NCBI GenBank assembly: GCA_021790295.1
Contig: JAJYIC010000212.1
Coordinates: 1-5,123, forward strand
Origin: Pseudomonadota bacterium
Lineage (GTDB): Bacteria; Pseudomonadota; Alphaproteobacteria; ATCC43930; CGMCC-115725
Reading direction: 5' to 3'
DNA length: 5,123 bases
A program made the position numbers and the translations under genes. This document shows, piece by piece, positions 1-5,123 of this stretch. How positions within the stretch are numbered: position 1 is the first letter of the stretch; each line of letters starts with the position of its first letter. The notes under the pieces were generated by a model. It saw only the letters and a program-made list of their open reading frames with translations, made no database searches and had not been told where the DNA came from.

Positions 1-8
1 TGCCGCCC

Positions 9-28
9 GGTGCTTTGCGCCGAGCACC
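9..28. other. Small hairpin near left edge, possible end-of-transcript structure
   Basis: GGTGCT (9-14) pairs with AGCACC (23-28) across an 8-base loop, a perfect 6-bp stem. There is no T-run after it, so it is not a classical intrinsic terminator. It may be the tail structure of a gene lying to the left of the window, or chance in GC-rich DNA. No coding sequence can be supported in bases 1-55. Confidence 0.2.
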
Positions 29-39
29 CCCGGCGATCG

Positions 40-81
40 TAGCCCGCAATTCTCACACTGGACAGGGGCTGCATCGCGGCG
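40..81 (+). repeat. Dispersed direct repeat, copy A
   Basis: These 42 bases match 1379-1420 in the same orientation at 36 of 42 positions without a gap. The mismatches are at 47, 49, 54, 55, 56 and 73. The centre, ACTGGACAGGGGCTGC (57-72), is identical in both copies. With a one-base shift, similarity continues for a few more bases (GGGCG). AGCCC (41-45) can pair with GGGCT (66-70), an arrangement kept in copy B. The copy is intergenic, upstream of the MaoC-like gene. Intergenic position, imperfect identity and internal complementarity fit a REP/RIME-like or other short dispersed intergenic element, but two copies cannot establish the family. Confidence 0.75.
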
Positions 82-97
82 GGCGCGCGTGAACAGA

Positions 98-126
98 TGG
101 ACCCTGCCGGTGGAGCGTGCTATCGC
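98..126 (+). promoter_or_regulatory. Weak candidate promoter for the MaoC-like gene
   Basis: TGGACC (98-103; 4 of 6 matches to TTGACA) is followed, after 17 bases, by TATCGC (121-126; matches only the TAT of TATAAT, preceded by GC). Transcription would begin near 133, leaving a leader of about 35 bases before the ATG at 168. That would fit the ATG but not the upstream GTG at 117 as the start. The match is weak and could be chance. Confidence 0.25.
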
Positions 127-167
127 AGCGCGCGAAGAATTTCATCGGCTCCGGGGGGCGGCAGAGA

Positions 168-623
168 ATGATCGAGATCGAGCGGCCGGGCGATCTTGAA
201 GCGTATGTCGGCAAGGAGATCGGGGTCAGCGACTGGCTGACCGTCGACCAGGCGATGATCGACAAGTTCGCCGAGGCGACGGGCGATCATCAATGGATCC
301 ACGTCGATGTCGAAAGGGCAAGGCGCGAGATGCCGGGAGGGAAGACGATCGCCCACGGCAATCTGACGCTGTCGCTGGTGCCGCGCTTGGTGCACACGAT
401 CTATCGCATCAAAGAGCGCTCGAAAGGTCTCAATTACGGGTCGAACCGGGTGCGTTACACGGCTCCGGTGCCGGCCGGCTCGCGCATCCGCGTGAGGCAG
501 AAGGTGAAAGCGGTCGAACGGATCAAGGGCGGCGTTCGCGTCACTTCGGAAAGTAGGGTCGAAGTCGAAGGGGAAACCCGACCGGCGCTTCTCGCCGAAA
601 CCATCAGCCTGATGTTCGACTGA
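168..623 (+). CDS. MaoC-like (hot-dog fold) dehydratase, NodN-type
   Basis: A 151-residue protein of the MaoC/R-specific enoyl-CoA hydratase group. Family members typically add water to trans-2-enoyl-CoA or a related thioester in the cytoplasm. The real substrate here is unknown. The hydratase-2 motif is clear: ATGDHQWIHVD at residues 37-47, with Asp40 and His45 in the positions of the catalytic Asp/His of PhaJ-type hydratases. It is followed by TIAHG (60-64) and a C-terminal NRVRYTAPVPAGSRIRV stretch typical of the single-domain NodN-like subgroup. The length is normal for that group. An in-frame GTG at 117 would add 17 residues (LSQRAKNFIGS...) not typical of the family and has no properly spaced Shine-Dalgarno. 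The ATG at 168 starts directly at the conserved IERPGDLEAYVGKEIG region, behind a G-rich stretch (153-158), so it is preferred. Residue 65 is Asn where relatives usually carry Phe or Tyr. The gene converges on the phosphatase gene, with 68 bases between them. Confidence 0.9.
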   Translation: MIEIERPGDLEAYVGKEIGVSDWLTVDQAMIDKFAEATGDHQWIHVDVERARREMPGGKTIAHGNLTLSLVPRLVHTIYRIKERSKGLNYGSNRVRYTAPVPAGSRIRVRQKVKAVERIKGGVRVTSESRVEVEGETRPALLAETISLMFD

Positions 624-691
624 CCCTTCGAAACGGAAAAGGGCGGGGAAAAGAAGGCGCTGCCAAGTGCGATGGGGATCGCCGGACGCCC

Positions 692-1342
692 TCACGAAAG
701 GCGGCCGCCGACGGGCAATGGCTCTTCGAGAGAGGTCGAGGGAAACAGCCGGTCCTCTCCCGGTTGGTAATCGAGAACGTAAAGAACGGTGTTGCGGGTC
801 GAAGCGGGCGGGCTTCCGGGCGGCAGCGCATGGCGCATGAGCTGGCGTATCATCGCGCCATGCGTCGAGACGCCGATCCTTTGGTAAGGATAAGCGAGGG
901 CAAAGCGGCGAAGCGCGGCAAGGCCGCGCCGGCGCGTCTCGAGCCCGCTTTCCCCTCCGGGAAAGGCGGCGTCCTCTTCGCTGAACCAGCGTTCGGTCAG
1001 GGCGCTTCCGAAGCGGGCCTTTGCCTCTTCCCATAAGAGGCCTTCGGCCTCGCCGACCGCAGTTTCGCGCAGTAGGGGCTCGGTAAACAGGGGCACCCCG
1101 CATGCCGAAGCGACGATCGAGGCGGTCATCTCCGCGCGCAAAAGATCGCTCGAAAGGATGCATTCGAGGCGCCGCGCGGCGAGCTTGTCGGCAAGCGCCT
1201 CAGCCTGGGCGCGGCCTATCGCGTTGAGGGGCACGTCGGTGCGGCCTTGCAGGCGGCCTTCCCTGTTCCAATCGGTCTCTCCGTGCCGAAAGAGGAACAA
1301 GAGGCGCCGTCCGCCGCCTTCGTTTTGAGCTTCTTCTGCCAT
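692..1342 (-). CDS. Histidine phosphatase family protein (phosphoglycerate mutase-like)
   Basis: A 216-residue cytoplasmic protein of the histidine phosphatase superfamily, branch 1 (GpmB/CobC-like). These enzymes move or remove phosphate through a phospho-histidine. The signature FRHGETDWN lies at residues 18-26 with nucleophile His20 and Arg19. GRLQGRTDVPLNAIGRAQA (29-47) is the usual continuation. SSDLLRAEMTA (64-74) supplies Arg69, LRETAVGEAEG (91-101) supplies the acidic residue Glu93, PGGES is at 128-132, and STHGAMIRQL (159-168) supplies the second catalytic His161. All core residues are present, so it should be active. The family covers cofactor-independent mutase-like proteins, alpha-ribazole phosphatases and broad phosphatases, and there are no cobalamin genes nearby to choose CobC. 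The ATG at 1342 has a GGGGAG Shine-Dalgarno (1347-1352 on the complementary strand) four bases upstream. The gene is divergent from the GMC gene and convergent with the MaoC-like gene. Confidence 0.92.
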   Translation of the reverse strand: MAEEAQNEGGGRRLLFLFRHGETDWNREGRLQGRTDVPLNAIGRAQAEALADKLAARRLECILSSDLLRAEMTASIVASACGVPLFTEPLLRETAVGEAEGLLWEEAKARFGSALTERWFSEEDAAFPGGESGLETRRRGLAALRRFALAYPYQRIGVSTHGAMIRQLMRHALPPGSPPASTRNTVLYVLDYQPGEDRLFPSTSLEEPLPVGGRLS

Positions 1343-1378
1343 GCCGCTCCCCGGCTCGCCGCAACCCGCGGCCTCTTC

Positions 1379-1420
1379 TAGCCCGTATTTCTACGACTGG
1401 ACAGGGGCTGCGTCGCGGCG
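1379..1420 (+). repeat. Dispersed direct repeat, copy B
   Basis: Second copy of the element at 40-81, same orientation, 36/42 identical, located 1,339 bases downstream. It lies in the divergent intergenic region, 36 bases upstream of the phosphatase start and 161 bases upstream of the GMC start. The AGCCC/GGGCT pairing is kept (1380-1384 with 1405-1409). This copy can additionally form a CGTA-TTTC-TACG mini-hairpin (1384-1395) that copy A cannot, because the bases there differ. It overlaps the region where a promoter for the - strand phosphatase gene would be expected. Confidence 0.75.
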
Positions 1421-1464
1421 CGGGCGAGGGCAATAAAGGCTTCAGTCTCTTGCCCCTCGAGGAT

Positions 1465-1495
1465 TTGCGGAACTCTCGCCGCCCGGCGCTATAAT
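1465..1495 (+). promoter_or_regulatory. Candidate sigma-70-type promoter for the GMC oxidoreductase gene
   Basis: A perfect TATAAT -10 hexamer lies at 1490-1495 in the context GCTATAATG. The best upstream partner is TTGCGG (1465-1470), which matches only the TTG of the -35 consensus at a long 19-base spacing, so the promoter probably depends on the -10 or on an activator. The predicted start of transcription is near 1502, giving an 80-base leader to the GTG at 1582. A consensus -10 is notable in DNA this GC-rich. Confidence 0.5.
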
Positions 1496-1522
1496 GCCGC
1501 CTCTTTGGCGCCGCGGGCGGCA
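1495..1522. promoter_or_regulatory. Inverted repeat at the predicted GMC transcript start
   Basis: TGCCGCC (1495-1501) is the exact complement of GGCGGCA (1516-1522), with a 14-base centre that itself contains GGCGCC. The left arm begins on the last base of the -10 hexamer and the right arm lies in the leader. It could be an operator for a dimeric repressor or a leader hairpin. GC-only arms also arise by chance here. Confidence 0.3.
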
Positions 1523-1567
1523 GAGGCACTGCGCCAAGCGAGCCGCGGCTGAGCGTGCATCCTGGGG

Positions 1568-1573
1568 AGGAGG
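1568..1573 (+). promoter_or_regulatory. Strong Shine-Dalgarno deciding the GMC start codon
   Basis: A perfect AGGAGG (inside GGGGAGGAGG) ends eight bases before the GTG at 1582. An earlier in-frame GTG at 1555 has no such sequence upstream, and using it would place this Shine-Dalgarno inside the gene. The start at 1582 also puts the FAD-binding motif at the usual distance from the N-terminus. Confidence 0.8.
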
Positions 1574-1581
1574 CGGGGATC

Positions 1582-3216
1582 GTGGAAAGCGAAGAGTTCG
1601 ATTTCATCGTCGTCGGCGCCGGTTCGGCCGGCTGCGTCCTCGCAAACCGTCTTTCGGCCGATCCCTCGATGCGCGTTCTTCTGATCGAAGCGGGAGGGAA
1701 AGACCGCAACCTCTGGATCCATGTCCCCGCCGGCTTTTATCGCAACATCTTCAATCGCGAGATCACCTGGGGCTTTGACACCGAACCTTTGGCCGAGCTT
1801 CTGGGACGGCGCATGCCGTGGCCGCGCGGCAAGGTTCTCGGCGGGTCGAGCGCGATCAACGGCCTCATCTATATCCGCGGTCAGCGCCAGGATTTCGACA
1901 TGTGGCGCCAGCAGGGCAATGTCGGCTGGTCCTATGACGATGTCCTCCCTTATTTCCGCCGCGCCGAAGACCAGGAAAGAGGAGAGAACGCCTATCACGG
2001 CAAAGGCGGGCCTCTTTCGGTCTCCGATTTGCGCGCCCGCCACGAACTTCACGACGCCTTTATCGCGGGCGCGATCGAGGAAGGCTACGGGCTCAACGAG
2101 GATTTCAACGGCGCCGAGCAGGACGGAGCCGGGGCTCTCCAGGTGACCGTGCGCGGGATGCGGCGTTGCAGTACGGCCGTCGGCTATCTGCGCCCGGCGT
2201 TGCAAAGGCCCAATCTCAAAGTCGAAACGCGCGCGTTCGCCTGCCGCGTTCTCTTCGAGGGCAAGCGCGCGATCGGCCTCGAATACGAGAAAGGCGGGGC
2301 GCTCCGTCGCGTCCGCGCGCGCGCCGAAATCGTGCTTGCGGGCGGCGCCATCAATTCGCCCCAGCTCCTCCAGCTTTCGGGGATCGGACCTGCGGCGCTT
2401 TTGAAGGAGCACGGCATCGCGCTCCTCGAGGATCTGCCCGGAGTGGGAGAGAATTTGAACGACCATCTGAACGCGCGCCTCGTCTATCGCGCGCGTCATG
2501 CCAATACCTTGAACGAGGTTTCGCGGAGCCTGTGGCGCAAGGCCTTTGCGGGTCTTCTTTATATTTTCGCGCGGCGCGGGGCTTTGATGATGGGTGCGGC
2601 GCCGATCGGCCTTTTTGTGCGCACGCGTCCGGGCCTCGAGTCGCCCGATGTGCAGTACCAGTTCCTCGCCGGAAGCTTTGTCAAGCCGGGAGAGGAAATG
2701 CATGATTTTCCGGGCTGCCAGGCCTCCTGCATCCCCTGCCGGCCGCAAAGCCGCGGCTTTGTCAGGATCGCCTCGGCCGACCCCAAAGCGCCGCCTTTGA
2801 TCCAGCCCAATTATCTCGCCGTCGAAGAGGATAAGCGCACCCTGATCGCCGGGCTCAGGGTCGCGCGGCGCATCTTCAATTCTGAGGCGATGCAGAAATA
2901 TGTCGCCGAAGAGGCGGTGCCGGGAGCTTCGGCCGGGAGCGACGAGGATCTTCTCGACCACATCAGGAAGACCGCCAACACCACCTATCACCCGTCCAGC
3001 ACCTGCATGATGGGGCAGGGCGAAAAAGCGGTCGTGGACAGCGCCTTGAGGGTGAGGGGAGTTCTCGGCCTCAGGGTCGCCGACGCTTCGATCATGCCGG
3101 CCGTCGTTTCCGGAAACACCAATGCCGCGACCATCATGATTGCCGAAAAGGGTGCCGAGATGATCCTCGCCGCCGCCCGCTCCGGCGCGCCGAGCGCCCG
3201 CGCCAAGGCTGCCTGA
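1582..3216 (+). CDS. GMC-family FAD-dependent oxidoreductase (choline/alcohol dehydrogenase-like)
   Basis: A 544-residue flavoenzyme of the glucose-methanol-choline family, which oxidises alcohols to aldehydes or ketones using bound FAD. No signal peptide is visible, so it is probably cytoplasmic. The Rossmann motif VVGAGSAG is at residues 10-17, with Glu36 ending the second strand (LLIEAGG) to hold the FAD ribose. The first GMC signature, PRGKVLGGSSAINGLIYIRG, lies at 81-100 and the second, GGAINSPQLLQLSGIGP, at 254-270. The active-site base His470 is in TYHPSSTCMMG, and the partner position is Asn512 in DASIMPAVVSGNTNA, as in choline-dehydrogenase-type members. Length is normal. The middle domain sets the substrate and does not match one I recognise; no betaine-pathway genes are present, so betA is not assigned. 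Three cysteines (379, 383, 386) form CxxxCxxC just before RPQSRG. The start is the GTG with a strong Shine-Dalgarno. It may be cotranscribed with the ATPase gene downstream, although two hairpins lie between them. Confidence 0.95.
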   Translation: MESEEFDFIVVGAGSAGCVLANRLSADPSMRVLLIEAGGKDRNLWIHVPAGFYRNIFNREITWGFDTEPLAELLGRRMPWPRGKVLGGSSAINGLIYIRGQRQDFDMWRQQGNVGWSYDDVLPYFRRAEDQERGENAYHGKGGPLSVSDLRARHELHDAFIAGAIEEGYGLNEDFNGAEQDGAGALQVTVRGMRRCSTAVGYLRPALQRPNLKVETRAFACRVLFEGKRAIGLEYEKGGALRRVRARAEIVLAGGAINSPQLLQLSGIGPAALLKEHGIALLEDLPGVGENLNDHLNARLVYRARHANTLNEVSRSLWRKAFAGLLYIFARRGALMMGAAPIGLFVRTRPGLESPDVQYQFLAGSFVKPGEEMHDFPGCQASCIPCRPQSRGFVRIASADPKAPPLIQPNYLAVEEDKRTLIAGLRVARRIFNSEAMQKYVAEEAVPGASAGSDEDLLDHIRKTANTTYHPSSTCMMGQGEKAVVDSALRVRGVLGLRVADASIMPAVVSGNTNAATIMIAEKGAEMILAAARSGAPSARAKAA

Positions 3217-3219
3217 GCG

Positions 3220-3253
3220 CGACTTTCCGAAGTCGAGGGCGCCCCCAAGGGGC
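3220..3253 (+). terminator. Tandem small hairpins after the GMC gene, possible terminator
   Basis: CGACTT (3220-3225) pairs perfectly with AAGTCG (3230-3235) across a TCCG loop, starting four bases after the GMC stop codon. GCCCC (3241-3245) then pairs with GGGGC (3249-3253) across three bases. No T-run follows, so this is not a standard intrinsic terminator. It may pause polymerase, help Rho, or protect the 3' end of the GMC message. Confidence 0.35.
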
Positions 3254-3298
3254 GGGCGAGCCCTACGCCGCCAGAGGAGGTTCGAGGCGAGAGAGGCC

Positions 3299-5123
3299 GT
3301 GGCCGAATTGCGATCCTCCGCCTTGCCGCCGGACGGCCTTTGCGAAGCCGAGGCGGCTTTGCGCCTTTCGCGCGAGGGTGCGAACGAACTCCCGGGAGAA
3401 AAGCGCCGTTCTCTCGCCCGCATCTTCGGAGAAGTCCTGCGCGAACCGATGTTCGCTCTCCTTCTCGCCGCGGCCGCGGTTTATCTGGCGCTCGGCAATT
3501 TCGAAGAGGCGGTTCTGCTCGCGATTTTCGCGACGACCTCGGTGTCGATCGCCCTCGTTCAGGAAGTGCGAAGCGAACGCGTTCTCGAAACCCTGCGCGA
3601 TCTTTCGAGCCCTCGCGCCCTCGTCATCCGCGAGGGACGAGAGAGAAGGATACCCGGCCGCGAGGTGGTGCGCGGCGACATCCTCGTCCTCGGCGAAGGC
3701 GACCGCGTCGCCGCCGATGCATCCTTGTTGTCGGCGCAGGATCTCGAACTCGACGAATCGCTGCTTTCGGGCGAATCCTTTCCCGTGCGAAAAACCGCCG
3801 GCGCGGCCGCTGCTTCCGCAGGGAGGGGGGAGGCTGCCGGTTCGGTTTTTGCCGGCAGCCTCGTCCTGCGCGGAGGCGGCGTCGGCCGCGTGACCGCGAC
3901 CGGCGCGCAAAGCGGGATCGGCAAGATCGGCTCCGCCCTTGCCGGGATCGAGCGGGAGCCCGCGCGCCTGCGCCTCGAGACGCGGCGTCTCGTTGCGCAT
4001 TTCGCGGCCGCGGGCCTTTTCCTTTCGCTTCTCGCCACCATCCTTTACGGCTTTTTGCGCGGCAGTTGGCTCCAGGCGATCTTGAACGGCATCGCTCTCG
4101 GCATGTCGATGCTGCCCGAGGAATTCCCGCTCGTCTTGACCGTATTCATGGTCATGGGCGCCTGGCGCCTTTCGCGCGCGCATGTCCTCACCCGGCGCGC
4201 GGCGGCAATCGAGACGCTCGGCGCGGCGAGCGTCCTGTGCACCGACAAGACCGGGACCTTGACCGAAAACCGGATGGCGATCGCCGAGATACGGGCGCGC
4301 GGCGAACGCTTCAGCCTCGACGGCCGGATCCTGCCGGAACCCCTCCGCAAGGTCGTCGAATACGGCGTTCTCGCCAGCCCCGAGACCTCTTTCGACCCGA
4401 TGGAGAAAGCCTTTCGCGCGCTTGCCGAGGCGCAATCGATAGCGGGCGCGGGCGGCCGCAAACGCCAATGGGAATATCCTTTGCGGCCGCAGCTTCTTGC
4501 CGTGACAGAAGTCTTCGAGGATCCCACAGAGGGCGTCCTTATCGCCGCCAGCAAAGGCGCACCCGAAGCGATCGCGCAACTCTGCCGTCTCTCGGCCGAG
4601 GAACGCAAAAACCTCGACGTCGAGGCGGGGGAAATGGCAGGCGCCGGGCTTCGGGTTCTCGCGGTTGCCGGCGCAGCGCTGCCGCGCCAAAGCGGGCGCC
4701 CGCCGTCGCCTGAGGCTTTTGCGTTCCAACTTTTGGGGCTTGTCGGCTTTAGCGATCCGTTGCGCCCTTCGGTGCGCGCGGCGGTCGACGAATGCCGCGC
4801 CGCCGGGATCAGGGTGGTGATGATCACGGGAGACCACCTGCTGACGGCTCTCAAGGTTGCCGAAGCGGCGGGGCTCGATGCGGGCGTTCCCTTGACGGGG
4901 GGCGAGATTGCGGGGTTGAGCGAACGGGAACTGAGAGAGCGCGTGCGCGAGGCCGGGGTTTTCGCCCGCATCATGCCCGAAGAGAAGCTGCGCATCGTCG
5001 AAGCGCTCAAAGCCGACGGCGAAATCGTCGCCATGACCGGCGACGGGGTCAACGACGCCCCTTCGCTCAAAGCCGCCCATATCGGCATCGCGATGGGCGC
5101 GCGCGGCACCGATGTCGCAGATC
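3299..5123 (+). CDS. P-type cation-transporting ATPase, 3' end beyond the window
   Basis: The first 608 residues of an ATP-driven cation pump of the inner membrane; the rest, including M5-M6 and the C-terminal helices, lies beyond the right edge. After a short N-terminal segment ending in NELPG come M1 (about 51-68), M2 (about 70-90), an actuator domain with SGES (157-160) in place of the usual TGES, M3 (about 232-252) and M4 (about 260-287) with PEEFP (273-277). The phosphorylation motif DKTGT starts at Asp316. The nucleotide domain has DPMEKAF (366-372) and KGAPE (419-423). TGDH (510-513) and TGDGVNDAP (580-588) complete the core. No heavy-metal-binding domain or CPC motif is present, which excludes P1B copper/zinc pumps. 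The overall plan resembles P2 (calcium-pump-like) ATPases, but the ion is unknown. The GTG at 3299 is the only start-like codon in this frame between the GMC stop and the conserved N-terminus. A purine-rich GAGAGAGG (3289-3296) precedes it very closely, and an AGGAGG at 3275-3280 is too distant. Confidence 0.93.
   Translation, partial: MAELRSSALPPDGLCEAEAALRLSREGANELPGEKRRSLARIFGEVLREPMFALLLAAAAVYLALGNFEEAVLLAIFATTSVSIALVQEVRSERVLETLRDLSSPRALVIREGRERRIPGREVVRGDILVLGEGDRVAADASLLSAQDLELDESLLSGESFPVRKTAGAAAASAGRGEAAGSVFAGSLVLRGGGVGRVTATGAQSGIGKIGSALAGIEREPARLRLETRRLVAHFAAAGLFLSLLATILYGFLRGSWLQAILNGIALGMSMLPEEFPLVLTVFMVMGAWRLSRAHVLTRRAAAIETLGAASVLCTDKTGTLTENRMAIAEIRARGERFSLDGRILPEPLRKVVEYGVLASPETSFDPMEKAFRALAEAQSIAGAGGRKRQWEYPLRPQLLAVTEVFEDPTEGVLIAASKGAPEAIAQLCRLSAEERKNLDVEAGEMAGAGLRVLAVAGAALPRQSGRPPSPEAFAFQLLGLVGFSDPLRPSVRAAVDECRAAGIRVVMITGDHLLTALKVAEAAGLDAGVPLTGGEIAGLSERELRERVREAGVFARIMPEEKLRIVEALKADGEIVAMTGDGVNDAPSLKAAHIGIAMGARGTDVAD
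3830..3862. repeat. Perfect 11-bp inverted repeat inside the ATPase gene
   Basis: GAGGCTGCCGG (3830-3840) is the exact complement of CCGGCAGCCTC (3852-3862), separated by 11 bases that include TTTTT. It falls in the part of the gene encoding a low-complexity Gly/Ala/Ser/Arg loop between the SGES motif and the VFAGSLVLRG strand of the actuator domain. A G-rich run (GGGAGGGGGG, 3821-3830) adjoins it on the left. The stem is stronger than any hairpin I see in the intergenic regions of the window. Confidence 0.7.

Noticed and set aside
1..55. Possible tail of an upstream coding sequence
   Set aside because: All frames give unremarkable Arg/Pro/Ala-rich peptides, and none shows a recognisable family ending.
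117..167. Upstream GTG extension of the MaoC-like gene
   Set aside because: The 17 added residues do not look like family sequence, and the GGTGGAG before this GTG is only one base away from it.
624..643. CCCTT/AAGGG hairpin between the convergent MaoC-like and phosphatase genes
   Set aside because: Only five pairs with a 10-base loop and no T-run on either strand, so too weak to call a terminator.
1037..1051. GAGGCC-TTC-GGCCTC perfect palindrome in the phosphatase gene
   Set aside because: Six pairs within codons for a conserved stretch (AEGLL), adequately explained by GC-rich codon choice.
120..1163. 347-codon - strand frame across the MaoC-like gene and the phosphatase
   Set aside because: It covers two well-supported genes in other frames, is Arg/Asp-rich and has no recognisable domain.
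1489..3423. Long open frame of 644 codons on the - strand opposite the GMC gene
   Set aside because: It is antisense to a gene with complete GMC signatures, its translation is Arg/Ala/Gly-rich with no recognisable domain, and such long antisense frames are usual in GC-rich DNA.
3340..4713. 457-codon + strand frame overlapping the ATPase
   Set aside because: Extremely Arg-rich translation. The neighbouring frame carries DKTGT, TGDGVNDAP and the membrane helices.
3263..5080. Long open frame of 605 codons on the - strand opposite the ATPase gene
   Set aside because: It is antisense to every P-type ATPase motif, has a low-complexity charged composition and no domain, and so is a shadow of the real frame.
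1..5123. CRISPR array, tRNA, rRNA, insertion sequence, toxin-antitoxin or phage-defence module
   Set aside because: I saw no regularly spaced repeats, tRNA-like folding sequence, transposase motif or defence-family domain on either strand. The four genes account for nearly all of the window.

Overview
This is a GC-rich (roughly two-thirds G+C), densely coding bacterial chromosome segment. The codon bias towards G/C at third positions, the style of the proteins and the GCTATAAT-type -10 sequence suggest an alphaproteobacterium, probably of the order Hyphomicrobiales. That is an inference from general style; there is no rRNA or marker gene to settle it.

Layout. Bases 1-167 carry no supported gene, only a weak hairpin, copy A of a dispersed repeat (40-81) and a weak possible promoter. 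A small MaoC-like hot-dog dehydratase gene follows on the + strand (168-623). It converges on a histidine-phosphatase gene on the - strand (692-1342). A 239-base divergent intergenic region (1343-1581) holds copy B of the same repeat (1379-1420), a good -10 box (1490-1495), an inverted repeat at the predicted transcript start, and a strong Shine-Dalgarno. It leads into a GMC-family FAD oxidoreductase on the + strand (GTG start 1582, end 3216). After 82 bases with two small hairpins, a P-type cation-transporting ATPase begins at a GTG (3299) and runs off the right edge with its M5-M6 and C-terminal membrane part missing.

How the genes relate. No single pathway is evident. The MaoC-like hydratase and the GMC oxidoreductase could both act on acyl or alcohol substrates, but they are separated by an opposite-strand gene and nothing ties them together. 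The ATPase may be read through from the GMC promoter or have its own. All four are recognisable families with intact key residues, so this looks largely like ordinary chromosomal housekeeping or accessory metabolism.

Points worth a second look. A 42-base direct repeat (36/42 identical, 16-base perfect core) lies on both sides of the MaoC/phosphatase pair. The ATPase has PEEFP where calcium pumps have PEGLP, and a perfect 11-bp inverted repeat lies inside its coding sequence. The GMC enzyme has a CxxxCxxC cysteine cluster just before its RPxSRG motif.
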